The position numbers were made by a program, and so were the translations under genes. A stretch of DNA of 64,000 nt from UBA11986 sp031402435 (GTDB lineage Bacteria > Bacteroidota > Ignavibacteria > UBA10030 > UBA6906), in the NCBI GenBank assembly GCA_031402435.1, contig JANNSJ010000013.1, forward strand, positions 175,425-239,424. Reading direction: 5' to 3'. Shown here one piece after another: positions 17,351 to 25,188 of the stretch. The notes under the pieces are model-generated. The model worked only from the letters and a program-made list of their open reading frames with translations. It did no database searches and was not told where the DNA came from. Position 1 is the first letter of the stretch; each line of letters opens with the position of its first letter.

Positions 17351-18697
17351 CTAGATTGACTCATCGCCCTCAAAGAGGGGCAGACGCCTTAGATCACGTT
17401 GAAGTGACGGTGGAAAGACTATCTCTTTTGCCTCGGCTTCCCTTTGAATTATGTCATTGTCAGATTCAAGGTCCTTTGTGAGAATTTGCTTTGAACGTCT
17501 TTCTTGTGGTGGATTTAATTTTTCGGACTTCTCGAATTCTATTACCTTCTCCAAGATGTCCTTTGGGAGGTCTACTTTACATTTTGTGAGTATGTCAAGA
17601 AACTCCCAGGCAAAGAAATGATCGATTTGGATTCTGCGTTTCGTCATATGGGCAAATTTTCCAATCAGCCGGCAGATATTTTCTCGCTCTTCCGGACTCA
17701 GTTGGTTAACGAACTCATAATCCTCGATCTTCTTAAGAGATAAGATGAGAGGTTCAAGTACATCTAACGTGACAATATAGACGCAGTAGTCTGCCATGTT
17801 ATGACTAAACTGCTGTATTACATCCACCGTATTAAAAGGAACAACAAGGAAAACATCTTTCCTAACATTCTCTTCCTTTACATATTTCTTAACAGATTCG
17901 GTTTGATGCTTGATGTACACAGGAAAATTCTGTAAATCATCTGAAGCTGGACTCTTCGCATCAAAAACAACAAACTCGTCGCAAATCTTGATAGTGTTGT
18001 CAGGGCTTCCCTTGAATGGGACGTTTTCCACATACTCAATTGTGTGCTTCTGACAAATCATCTTCATGGTATTCTTCACATTTTCTTGGTGCTTGGCCCA
18101 AGTCTCTCTCATGGATACAAGCCTATCAATCTCGATTCTTTGCTTATCCTCCTTCTCCTTATTCCTTTCATTCCCCACCCTTTCAATCTCCCTCGTTAGA
18201 ACGGACATTCTGCTTTCGTGTTCGCTCTGACGGCGACTCTCACTCTGTTTAAGGGCGCTGTTCTCTTGCTTGACATCCGAAAGACCCTGCGAGAGATGAT
18301 CGACCTTTTGTTTGAGCGTGAAGATTTCATTGCCCTGATCTGCAATTTTTCCTTCAGTAGACTTGATGGTTTCATCTTTGGTAGCAATGGATGCTTTCAT
18401 CTCTGAAATCTCTGTTTCATCCTTGCTGAATTTGTCCTCAAGGTTCTTAAGATCAGCCTCAAGGGTCACGTTGTCAGACTTGATGCGATCATCGTCTTTC
18501 TCAAGGAGGTTTAGCTCATTCTTCGATTTATCAAGGTCGGCAGAAATACGATCAACGGATCCCACCAAAGACTTAAACTCTTCATAGGCTTCGTAGCTTA
18601 AACCCCTCAGTGTATTCCAACCGATTATCCTTTGCCAGAAGGTTATGGTTTTGATCCGTTCAAAAAAGAGAGTTAGCTTTTCATTTCTCAGTCCCAT
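17351..18697 (-). CDS. RmuC-like coiled-coil protein
   Basis: A 448-residue protein with a long coiled coil (residues ~50-200, heptad-rich KSKNELNLLEKDDDRIKSD onward). The C-terminal domain resembles RmuC, a nuclease-fold protein that limits DNA inversion and recombination. The domain landmarks are FVVFDAKSPASDD (the DxK of a PD-(D/E)xK-like core), VFLVVPFNTVDVI and CVYIVTLDVLEPLILSLKKI. RmuC proteins normally begin with a membrane helix; here that helix is encoded in a different frame just upstream. The start at 18697 is preceded by GAGGT. Base use (AT-rich third positions) differs somewhat from the flanking genes. Confidence 0.65.
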   Translation of the reverse strand: MGLRNEKLTLFFERIKTITFWQRIIGWNTLRGLSYEAYEEFKSLVGSVDRISADLDKSKNELNLLEKDDDRIKSDNVTLEADLKNLEDKFSKDETEISEMKASIATKDETIKSTEGKIADQGNEIFTLKQKVDHLSQGLSDVKQENSALKQSESRRQSEHESRMSVLTREIERVGNERNKEKEDKQRIEIDRLVSMRETWAKHQENVKNTMKMICQKHTIEYVENVPFKGSPDNTIKICDEFVVFDAKSPASDDLQNFPVYIKHQTESVKKYVKEENVRKDVFLVVPFNTVDVIQQFSHNMADYCVYIVTLDVLEPLILSLKKIEDYEFVNQLSPEERENICRLIGKFAHMTKRRIQIDHFFAWEFLDILTKCKVDLPKDILEKVIEFEKSEKLNPPQERRSKQILTKDLESDNDIIQREAEAKEIVFPPSLQRDLRRLPLFEGDESI

Positions 18698-18786
18698 ATA
18701 TACCTCGATATTTTCGCGAACATCAACGCAAACCATGCACCAAGAGCGCCGATAACCAACCCAATGACTAACAGGACAATTTCCAT
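18688..18786 (-). CDS. Small single-helix membrane ORF overlapping the RmuC-like gene
   Basis: Reads as 32 residues: MEIVLLVIGLVIGALGAWFA, then LMFAKISRYIWD and a TGA stop. It is essentially one transmembrane helix, very like the N-terminal anchor of RmuC proteins. It overlaps the start of the RmuC-like gene by 10 bases in another frame. Either this is a real small membrane protein translationally coupled to the next gene, or a single-base frameshift (mutational or a sequencing error) has split one RmuC-like gene. Confidence 0.45.
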   Translation of the reverse strand: MEIVLLVIGLVIGALGAWFALMFAKISRYIWD

Positions 18787-18843
18787 CGTGTGCGTCTCAT
18801 GCAGTGTCTACAGAAGTGTGAACAGTGCTACAAAACCAAACAA

Positions 18844-18878
18844 CAGAGCCGACCCTTGGGTGGTCGGGATCGGCTCTG
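18844..18878 (-). terminator. Hairpin downstream of the Bax-inhibitor-1 gene
   Basis: A nine-base stem CAGAGCCGA / TCGGCTCTG encloses CCCTTGGGTGGTCGGGA, which can extend the pairing (CCC with GGG). On the reverse strand it is followed by a T-rich stretch (TTGTTTGGTTTTG). It lies 34 bases beyond the stop of the minus-strand gene and is a plausible intrinsic terminator. Confidence 0.6.
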
Positions 18879-18911
18879 CTGTGAATAATCATTACTCTTG
18901 CAAAGAGCGAG

Positions 18912-19619
18912 TTACTTTCTGTTTCCCATGACCCTGAGCAGCAGCAGGAACAGGTTGATGAAATCCAGGTACAACCTCAGCGCTCCCATGATCGCGCCTT
19001 TCTGTTCCATCTCTCCGCCTTGCAATGCCACTCCGCTCATTTCCTTGATCTTCTGGGTATCGTAGGCGGTCAACCCAACGAAGATAAAGATGCCGATGTA
19101 GGTCGTGATCCAGTAGACTGTTGAGTTGTTGAAAAACATGTTCACTATGGATGCGAGCACCATGCCCATCAGCCCCATCATCAGAAAACTTCCCATGCCC
19201 GTAAGGTCACGCTTCGTTACATAGCCATATGCACTCATCAGACCGAACGTGCCTGCCGTAACAAAGAAAGTCGTTGCCAGCGATGCCGCAGTGTACATGA
19301 GGAATATCACGGATAGCGTCAGCCCCGTCAGCGCCGAATATCCGATGAACACTGTAGTGGCAGTCGCAGCAGACATCTTTTCAATTCTCGCTGAGAGATA
19401 GATAACGAGACCCAACTGAGCCACCATCAAACCGATATACACCCATCGGCTTGAAAAAATCAACTCAAGCAGTCCAGGGGTGTTCATCGTCAACAGGGAA
19501 GTCACTCCCGTGACCAACAGCCCTGCCATCATCCAGCCATACACCTTTGCAACAAATGCTCGCTGGAGTTCTTCCGCCTGTTCCGCAGTTATCGATCGTG
19601 TCGTGATTTGTTCATTCAT
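18912..19619 (-). CDS. Bax inhibitor-1 / YccA family membrane protein
   Basis: A 235-residue polytopic membrane protein with seven predicted helices. Family landmarks are the N-terminal AFVAKVYGWMMAGLLVTGVT, GLTLSVIFLMY, and the C-terminal FVGLTAYDTQKIKEMSG followed by ALRLYLDFINLFLLLLRVMG. Bacterial members are putative pH-sensitive calcium leak channels or FtsH-modulating proteins; the exact role here is unknown. AGGAG lies 9 bases before the ATG. It is a single transcription unit with a hairpin terminator behind it. Confidence 0.93.
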   Translation of the reverse strand: MNEQITTRSITAEQAEELQRAFVAKVYGWMMAGLLVTGVTSLLTMNTPGLLELIFSSRWVYIGLMVAQLGLVIYLSARIEKMSAATATTVFIGYSALTGLTLSVIFLMYTAASLATTFFVTAGTFGLMSAYGYVTKRDLTGMGSFLMMGLMGMVLASIVNMFFNNSTVYWITTYIGIFIFVGLTAYDTQKIKEMSGVALQGGEMEQKGAIMGALRLYLDFINLFLLLLRVMGNRK

Positions 19620-19741
19620 AGTTCTTACTCCTCAGATTGATCGGACAAAATGCTGTTCAAATATACGACAAGTTCATTTTGATAGCAACTTAACTAACGC
19701 CTCCGAGAAGACAATAGTTCCAATGAAAACCACTGTATAAA

Positions 19742-19783
19742 TAAAAAACAGAGAAGGCAGCCCCGAATCCGACACTGCCTTCC
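19742..19783 (-). terminator. Intrinsic terminator of the PUR-alpha-like gene
   Basis: On the reverse strand GAAGGCAG (19775-19782) pairs with CTGCCTTC (19753-19760) around a 14-base loop, followed by TCTGTTTTTTAT. This is a textbook stem plus U-run, 22 bases after the stop of the 19805-20029 gene. Confidence 0.85.
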
Positions 19784-19804
19784 CTGCTCTACCCGTTGCC
19801 CGAA

Positions 19805-20029
19805 TTACTGCTGGGCAACTGCGCTCGCTGCTTCATCGATCGCCTGGCGGAACTGGTCAACCGTTTCGCCGAACACCCGGACTGTGGTCCTCTTCTTCTC
19901 TTCACCCTCAAGGCGTGTCTCAGAGATAGCGAGATACTTGTTCCCGTTCTTCGCCTCTTTCACATCCACGAAGTACGTTGTCTTTCCCGAACGGACCATC
20001 GTCGAGTAGATCGAATTGTTGTTTGTCAT
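19805..20029 (-). CDS. PUR-alpha-like (DUF3276) nucleic-acid-binding protein
   Basis: A 74-residue protein of the DUF3276/PUR family, common in Bacteroidota and relatives, with one PUR repeat thought to bind single-stranded DNA or RNA. Visible features are IYSTMVRSGKTTYFVDVKEA, KYLAISETRL and RTTVRVFGETVDQFRQAIDEA. The start at 20029 (MTNNNS) is chosen because GGAGG sits 5 bases upstream; an ATG four codons earlier overlaps that ribosome site. An exact copy of the 28-bp element found in front of the sigma gene lies about 90 bases upstream, so it may be a target of that sigma factor. Confidence 0.85.
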   Translation of the reverse strand: MTNNNSIYSTMVRSGKTTYFVDVKEAKNGNKYLAISETRLEGEEKKRTTVRVFGETVDQFRQAIDEAASAVAQQ

Positions 20030-20118
20030 GACATCCTCCACACATTTGTTGATTGGTTGACTTCCGCCAGAGCCTGTCTCTGGATCCGGAGAAGGGGACT
20101 TTGTATTTGTAACCCCAT

Positions 20119-20146
20119 CTACTATAAGAAACGAAATGAGGTAACA
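20119..20146 (-). repeat. 28-bp element, copy 1 (candidate promoter of the PUR-alpha-like gene)
   Basis: Bases 20119-20146 are identical to 22061-22088 in the same orientation. Read on the reverse strand the element ends in TTATAGTAG, with a -10-like TATAGT at 20121-20126, preceded by TGTTACCTCATTTCGTTTC. Outside the 28 bases the two sites differ. It lies ~90 bases upstream of a gene start on the same strand. It is either a shared promoter recognised by the nearby sigma factor or an operator. Confidence 0.7.
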
Positions 20147-20271
20147 GCCAGCGACAGGTTGACAAAATCGAGCTTTTCAGAATAGGACAGCGAGTTCAGA
20201 GAATGTTAAGAGAGGCAAATGGTATAGTAGATGTATAGAAGTAGCATAAAGCTTCGAGCCGAGGGGGAAAT

Positions 20272-20784
20272 CTATTCTGAAGGTTGAACGACTGAGAAGC
20301 CTATCGCCTTGAGCTGTCTGACCTTCACCCTCATCGCTTCCTCGCTCATGTCAAATGCGTAGGCAAGATTACTCACGCTTTTAGTTATTGGCAGCCATCG
20401 GGAGAGCAGGCTTGTCGGCATGAGCAACTCAGCGGCGCATTCATCTGCCTCTGAGTTGTAGAGCGCTATTTCTTTCGGGGTGCAGTGACTTTCCGGCGGA
20501 TGCTTGAGAAGAATATGTGCCAACTCGTGCCCGATGGTGAACCGTCGTCGGTGACGATGATGTTTCCCATTCACGCCAATCAATTTTTGTTTTGTGCTGA
20601 CCAGCCCCGAGAACTCCTCACCCACCGTGTAGAGGGGAATGACTTGAAATCCCATCCACTCAGCAACCGACTCGATTCTAATTGGCGGCTTTAATGCGTT
20701 GCGCCCTTGCGCGAACTGTGCAAGCGTCTCACGGGCTGCATAGACGCAGATCTGACTGCGTTTCTCCATCGCCTTCACAAGCAT
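20272..20784 (-). CDS. ImmA/IrrE-family zinc endopeptidase
   Basis: A 170-residue COG2856 protein. The gluzincin motif is H86-E-L-A-H90 in FTIGHELAHILLKH, with the downstream Glu-containing helix SEADECAAELLMP typical of ImmA/IrrE. Known members cleave a partner XRE-type repressor (ICEBs1 ImmA-ImmR, Deinococcus IrrE-DdrO). The immediate upstream gene encodes an XRE-like HTH protein, 15 bases away, which is the obvious candidate substrate. GGAGGAGG precedes the ATG by 7 bases. The C-terminus (DMSEEAMRVKVRQLKAIG) is a small helical domain. Confidence 0.9.
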   Translation of the reverse strand: MLVKAMEKRSQICVYAARETLAQFAQGRNALKPPIRIESVAEWMGFQVIPLYTVGEEFSGLVSTKQKLIGVNGKHHRHRRRFTIGHELAHILLKHPPESHCTPKEIALYNSEADECAAELLMPTSLLSRWLPITKSVSNLAYAFDMSEEAMRVKVRQLKAIGFSVVQPSE

Positions 20785-20799
20785 GATGTGCCTCCTCCC

Positions 20800-21396
20800 T
20801 CATTTTCCTGCAGCAATTGACTTCAATAGCTTCTCAAGCTTCTCTTTCTCATCTTCGGGCAGGTCCAGGCGCGCCTTTGAGTATAACTCTGAAGCAGCCT
20901 TTTCAAGTGTTGAGGCCTTCATGCCTTTATTCTTCTTCGCATCATAACGGGCAAGAGTTGTGCGGAACGAGGGCCTGAAGAACACCAATTGATGTGTCCG
21001 CCTTACCATCGCCACAAGTTCATCAGTCTGCAGATTGAAGAGCGTCCGTATCTTTTTCCATGCCTCTGCAGATATTTTCAGAGGTGAGATGCGGTCATGC
21101 TCAAGCATCCGGTACACATTCGGGGCAAGCCCGACTCGTGCAAAGATTTCCTGGGCTTTGATTGATTGTTCAGCTTTGACCTTCTGGAGGAAGGCGCCGA
21201 CGGTCGCAGGCACTTTTTCCTGATGGGATCGCGCGAGCGCTTGCTCGAGCCGACGCTCCAGTGCGATACGCTTCTCCTCGGAAAGAACAACGGCAATGTT
21301 CCGCTTCGCAACAGCATCTTCGTATGCCTTGCGCGTAGTGATTGCTCCCTCCAGGTACGCGTGTTGTATCAGCTTATCAACCGGATCATGCTTCAT
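20800..21396 (-). CDS. XRE-like helix-turn-helix protein, candidate ImmA substrate / sigma regulator
   Basis: About 198 residues and highly charged. The N-terminal half is helical (AYEDAVAKRNIAVVLSEEKR). The central segment IFARVGLAPNVYRMLEHDRI with KISAEAWKKIRTLFNL looks like an XRE-type HTH. A C-terminal helical tail is Lys/Glu-rich. The start at 21396 lies inside the end of the sigma gene (11-base overlap); a start 10 codons earlier is possible. It sits between a sigma factor and an ImmA/IrrE protease, so the working model is a repressor or anti-sigma that is removed by proteolysis. No database family is recognised with certainty. Confidence 0.7.
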   Translation of the reverse strand: MKHDPVDKLIQHAYLEGAITTRKAYEDAVAKRNIAVVLSEEKRIALERRLEQALARSHQEKVPATVGAFLQKVKAEQSIKAQEIFARVGLAPNVYRMLEHDRISPLKISAEAWKKIRTLFNLQTDELVAMVRRTHQLVFFRPSFRTTLARYDAKKNKGMKASTLEKAASELYSKARLDLPEDEKEKLEKLLKSIAAGK

Positions 21397-22054
21397 GTGT
21401 TTCCGTTCCAGTCGTTCGTTGGACAAATTCAGGATGGTTGTCTGTCAACATCTTCACGAATCTTTTCTTCACCCGTGCATGATATACCTTTAACTGCTTC
21501 ACTGGTTTTCCGGTGTACGTCGCAATGTCTTCATACGGAACATCAAGCGCCCGACATCGCAGCAGAACACGCTCCCACGATTCCATTTTATCAAGTGTCT
21601 CTGCAATGATACGAAGCTTGCCGCTCCCGGGCCCTTCATCCAGAGATCGCTCATCGCGCAATGAATCCTGATACTGTCTTACAATCTCATCGATAACTGC
21701 CCGCTCTGATCTTGAGTACTGGCCATCATCAGAATCTCCCTCTTCAAACCGTTCCACCAATCCCGCAGTAATCGCCTGATGTCGTGCAAGATCACGCACG
21801 CGATTCCTGAAGATCGTCAACACCCACAGGTGAAAATCTCCATCTCCCCGCTTGAACTCGAAGTCGTGGACATTCTGCACAACAGTCAGAAGTACGTCGC
21901 TCACGAGTTCTTCCGAATCCTCAAGCACAAGGTTGAATACTGTCACACATTCACTCACGAGCTTCTCTTGGTAAAGCCCGATCAAATGGCGACACCCGAG
22001 GGGATTGCCCTCTTTGAGTTCTTGTACAACCTGTTTGTTCGGGATTCGGGCCAT
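21386..22054 (-). CDS. RNA polymerase sigma factor, ECF-like
   Basis: A 222-residue sigma-70 family protein with regions 2 and 4 only. Region 2 spans residues ~22-92 (EDSEELVSDVLLTVVQNVHD, then FHLWVLTIFRNRVRDLARH). Region 4 spans ~147-203 (LDKMESWERVLLRCRALDVP and YEDIATYTGKPVKQLKVYHA). The linker of about 50 residues is acidic and longer than usual for an ECF factor. The ATG lies only 8 bases after the TATAGT of the 28-bp element, so the mRNA may be leaderless or nearly so. It overlaps the HTH gene and heads a three-gene operon ending in an ImmA/IrrE protease. Confidence 0.87.
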   Translation of the reverse strand: MARIPNKQVVQELKEGNPLGCRHLIGLYQEKLVSECVTVFNLVLEDSEELVSDVLLTVVQNVHDFEFKRGDGDFHLWVLTIFRNRVRDLARHQAITAGLVERFEEGDSDDGQYSRSERAVIDEIVRQYQDSLRDERSLDEGPGSGKLRIIAETLDKMESWERVLLRCRALDVPYEDIATYTGKPVKQLKVYHARVKKRFVKMLTDNHPEFVQRTTGTETHEA

Positions 22055-22060
22055 TGGCCC

Positions 22061-22088
22061 CTACTATAAGAAACGAAATGAGGTAACA
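22061..22088 (-). repeat. 28-bp element, copy 2 (candidate promoter of the sigma operon)
   Basis: Exact second copy of the element at 20119-20146. The -10-like TATAGT occupies 22063-22068, and the sigma gene ATG begins at 22054. If this is the promoter the expected transcription start is within a base or two of the ATG. Identity between this site and the one before the PUR-alpha-like gene suggests co-regulation, possibly by the encoded sigma factor. Confidence 0.7.
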
Positions 22089-22147
22089 ATCGAGTTCATT
22101 GAGTTCGCAGAGTCTACACAAACTCCATGGACACTAAATATTCATTG

Positions 22148-23374
22148 TCATAGATAACTCAACCACTTATCTTTGTTCGTCCTCTTCACTTCAGCAAACC
22201 ATGTACACGCTGGATACAATGCAAGCACCACTCCAACCCAGATAAAAAAGATCACAGGCAATCCGAAGCCCCATCCTTCCGGAAATCCAAAAAAACCGTT
22301 GAGAAACTCTGTTGCACCATAGCCTTGCACGACACCGACAACAATTGTGAATGCGTGTATGAGGTAGATGTGGGCGACATAGTAGAACATCGGCACACGG
22401 CCATAGACGACGAAGAACTTTCCGGGACGCCCCAAACCTTTGTCGAAGAGGGCAAGCGCTACGATAGCTGGACCAAGCGTAATGAGCAGATAGTCGAGCG
22501 AGGGGGGATACTTCGTGACGTTCATGAACGAGAAGAACGTATAGAGGGCATCCTTCTGCGTGGTCCATGGATGAAGATCGCCGTACACATTAAGCACACG
22601 CAGGACAATGAATAATCCAATCATACAAAGGCCGAGACGCAGCAAGGTTTTCTTCCGACGCTCCGGCTCAAAGAGCAGGATCGATCCGAACACATAGCCT
22701 GCAGCCATCACGCCAATCCACGGGATAAGCGGATAAAACGGAATGAACATGATTTCGGGAGTGATCGGAACGCCTTCACTGATGTGCAGCACTCGCCACA
22801 CAATGCCCAGCGGACCGAACGCCTCGGGACGAACACCATCAAGCAGGTTGTGCCCTGCGATCATTACGATGCTGATGGTTGCGATTGCTCTCCTCGAGAG
22901 ATGAACAAAACCGGCGAGACAGATCATCGACACACCGATTGCCCAAATGACCTGTACAAAAAGAAGATTGATGCTGAAGTTGAAGAGCCACCCGAAACGC
23001 ACAATCGTCAACTCGAAAAGCACCAGCATCAATCCTCTCGTCCAGAGGAAGCGGGATAGCTCTATGATTGGCTTGCCTCTCGATGCCGAGAGGAATGCCC
23101 CGGTGCCCGCAAGGAACACAAACACCGGCGCGCAGAAGTGCGTGATCCATCGCGTGGCAAAGAGTGCAGGGAATGTTTGTGTAAGATCGGTAGGGTCGAA
23201 GCGGAGATCGGTGAAGTAATCACGCACGTGGTCCAGCGCCATGATGACCATGACGATGCCGCGAAGGATATCGACTGAATCCCGCCGTTGAGGTTTCTGA
23301 GAAAGCGATGAGTGTCGAACCGACGAACCGCTCGTACTATCTGCAGCGAGGAATTTCCTGATGGTCGAGATCAT
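22148..23374 (-). CDS. DUF1624-type polytopic membrane protein (acyltransferase-like)
   Basis: A 408-residue membrane protein with about ten helices. The N-terminal motif RRDSVDILRGIVMVIMALDH, followed by VRDYF, is the signature of the DUF1624 / heparan-alpha-glucosaminide N-acetyltransferase-like group. Members are thought to transfer acyl groups across the membrane, but substrates are mostly unknown. Conserved-looking blocks include APVFVFLAGTGAFLS and FYYVAHIYLIH. A basic N-terminal tail of ~30 residues precedes the first helix. The gene ends ~60 bases from the 28-bp element and is not obviously in an operon with its neighbours. Confidence 0.82.
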   Translation of the reverse strand: MISTIRKFLAADSTSGSSVRHSSLSQKPQRRDSVDILRGIVMVIMALDHVRDYFTDLRFDPTDLTQTFPALFATRWITHFCAPVFVFLAGTGAFLSASRGKPIIELSRFLWTRGLMLVLFELTIVRFGWLFNFSINLLFVQVIWAIGVSMICLAGFVHLSRRAIATISIVMIAGHNLLDGVRPEAFGPLGIVWRVLHISEGVPITPEIMFIPFYPLIPWIGVMAAGYVFGSILLFEPERRKKTLLRLGLCMIGLFIVLRVLNVYGDLHPWTTQKDALYTFFSFMNVTKYPPSLDYLLITLGPAIVALALFDKGLGRPGKFFVVYGRVPMFYYVAHIYLIHAFTIVVGVVQGYGATEFLNGFFGFPEGWGFGLPVIFFIWVGVVLALYPACTWFAEVKRTNKDKWLSYL

Positions 23375-23434
23375 ATTTCCTTGTCATGATTGAGGATGAA
23401 CAGCGGTATTCTGATGGCAACAACGTCACAGTTG

Positions 23435-24712
23435 CTACTTGACAAGCTCCGATGGCAGCCGGGGCGATGAAAGGAGTTTCTCAAATTCCTCCCACCGTTT
23501 CTCGGGTGTCGTTGCCCGTGCTTCGATGTACGCCTCCACCAAGTCCTGACCCAGATTGTAGTTGATGACATAGCTTCTGTACTTTTCAAAAAACTTGATC
23601 CGTTGCTGTGCCCGCTCCGGCGACATTAACGCGTAATCCACCAGCCATTGTTGTGCTGCCTCCTTGCTCATTGTGCCGTCAAGATATCCACGCGCCGCTT
23701 CGTTGCCTGCATAGGAGAGGTCCTTGACAAGTTCAAACACCTCATAGTATTTCTTTCTCTCCCGCCCATCCAACCCGGCAAGCGGAAACAGAACGTTCTG
23801 CTCGAACTGTGCGCGATCCTCGTCGGGCAACACCACTTGCACCCCATAGTTGGCGCTCCCTTCAGCGATCAGGGATTGCGGACTGAACAACGGATACACG
23901 GAGAACTCAACCCATCCGAGTTTCTTCATCAGATGGCCTTCCAGTAAGACGTTGTACACATGGTGCCCCGGATACCCTTCATGGGCAGCAAGGTCAATTG
24001 CCCGGTCGATGTAAATGGGAAGATCGGTGTTCACTTGAATCAAGCTCGTGTTGTTCCCCTTATACCAGTTGTAACCACTCCAGGCTTTGTTCTTCACGTA
24101 TTCAACCGTGAAGGATTCGTTTGCCGGAAGAAGGATGTGCAGCTTGGTCCTGCGTCTGCATTCTTCAATTGCGGCCTTGAACACTGCGTCCAGTTTTTCC
24201 GGTGGAATAATAAACCTGCTTCGGAACTTCTCGTGCCTGACCTGGAATGTCCCTTCTCCGGGAAGCAGCACTTCCAGCTTTTTCACGATTGCCTTGAAAT
24301 GACTTTCGGAGTAACTCGGCGCAACAGCATCATACAACACTTGTGACTCCTCGTCGAAAGTGAACTTTTTTCCTTGCAGCATCTCAACTCGAGATCCAAG
24401 AGCCGAGAGTTGCCGGCTGAGATATTGATGACGCAGCTTCAGCATTTCACCGGGAAGGCTTGATTCATCCATTGCCTCAAGGTCGGCGATCGCCGTTTTG
24501 GCTTCCGTTGCAATGGTGCTCAACAGCTTCTTCTCCTTCTCCACAGCTGCACGCCATTCGGGTGGACCGTAGAACGCATCAACGTAATCTTCGTCGTGCT
24601 GCCCAACGGCAAGCACAAGTTTTACATATGACTCAGCAATATGATCCATTGTTGAAGCTCGAAGGGTTGTTGTGAAAAGTGAGAAGGCGATGACGATAAT
24701 AATCGTTTTCAT
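23435..24712 (-). CDS. Secreted DUF885-like protein with HEGYPGHH motif
   Basis: A 425-residue protein with a signal peptide (MKTIIIVIAFSLFTTTLRAS). The key motif is AAHEGYPGHHVYNVL, near residue 250, a variant of HExxH found in DUF885 proteins that are presumed zinc metallopeptidases. A second candidate ligand helix is LIAEGSANYGVQV. Helical throughout with Glu-rich C-terminus. Expected to be periplasmic. The substrate is unknown. Monocistronic, with a 475-base divergent intergenic region in front. Confidence 0.82.
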   Translation of the reverse strand: MKTIIIVIAFSLFTTTLRASTMDHIAESYVKLVLAVGQHDEDYVDAFYGPPEWRAAVEKEKKLLSTIATEAKTAIADLEAMDESSLPGEMLKLRHQYLSRQLSALGSRVEMLQGKKFTFDEESQVLYDAVAPSYSESHFKAIVKKLEVLLPGEGTFQVRHEKFRSRFIIPPEKLDAVFKAAIEECRRRTKLHILLPANESFTVEYVKNKAWSGYNWYKGNNTSLIQVNTDLPIYIDRAIDLAAHEGYPGHHVYNVLLEGHLMKKLGWVEFSVYPLFSPQSLIAEGSANYGVQVVLPDEDRAQFEQNVLFPLAGLDGRERKKYYEVFELVKDLSYAGNEAARGYLDGTMSKEAAQQWLVDYALMSPERAQQRIKFFEKYRSYVINYNLGQDLVEAYIEARATTPEKRWEEFEKLLSSPRLPSELVK

Positions 24713-25188
24713 TCATCCAGTCCATAGGATATTAGCGATTGGAATGGCAATAGCATATGTTGACGGATGGGATGGAATTTCGTCAAGATTACGGAGATAT
24801 TCAGAGAGAATCAAGATGAACCCCACAATACGTCCTTTCTCCCAGTAGATGGTTAGTCAGTTTTTCATCCCTAAGAGCTATTTCTTTCCAGAATTAGCCT
24901 TGGCATAGTATTGGGGAGGCATGAGCTATGTTGGATTCAAGGACTCAATGCGTCCGTGACCCAGTATGAACAAAAACCCAACGGATTGTTCTCATGTTCA
25001 CACAGCCGATTGACTCATCGGTCATTTGTGCTTTCATTGAGGAACATATTACATACACGTTATTCAGCAATATAGCTCTTACCGATCAAAGTGAGAATTC
25101 CCTTTCTGTTCCAAGTCACATACATTATATTACATTGCACTGTTGACCATCCAAGGTCAATACCACACGAAACAAGGGAGATTGTTTG
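24713..25188. other. Intergenic region between divergent units
   Basis: About 475 bases between the DUF885 gene (leftward) and the GldL-like operon (rightward), so it must hold both promoters. It is AT-richer than the flanking genes. AAGGGAG at 25174-25180 is the ribosome site of the rightward operon. I see no convincing consensus promoter, RNA gene or repeat. Confidence 0.6.
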
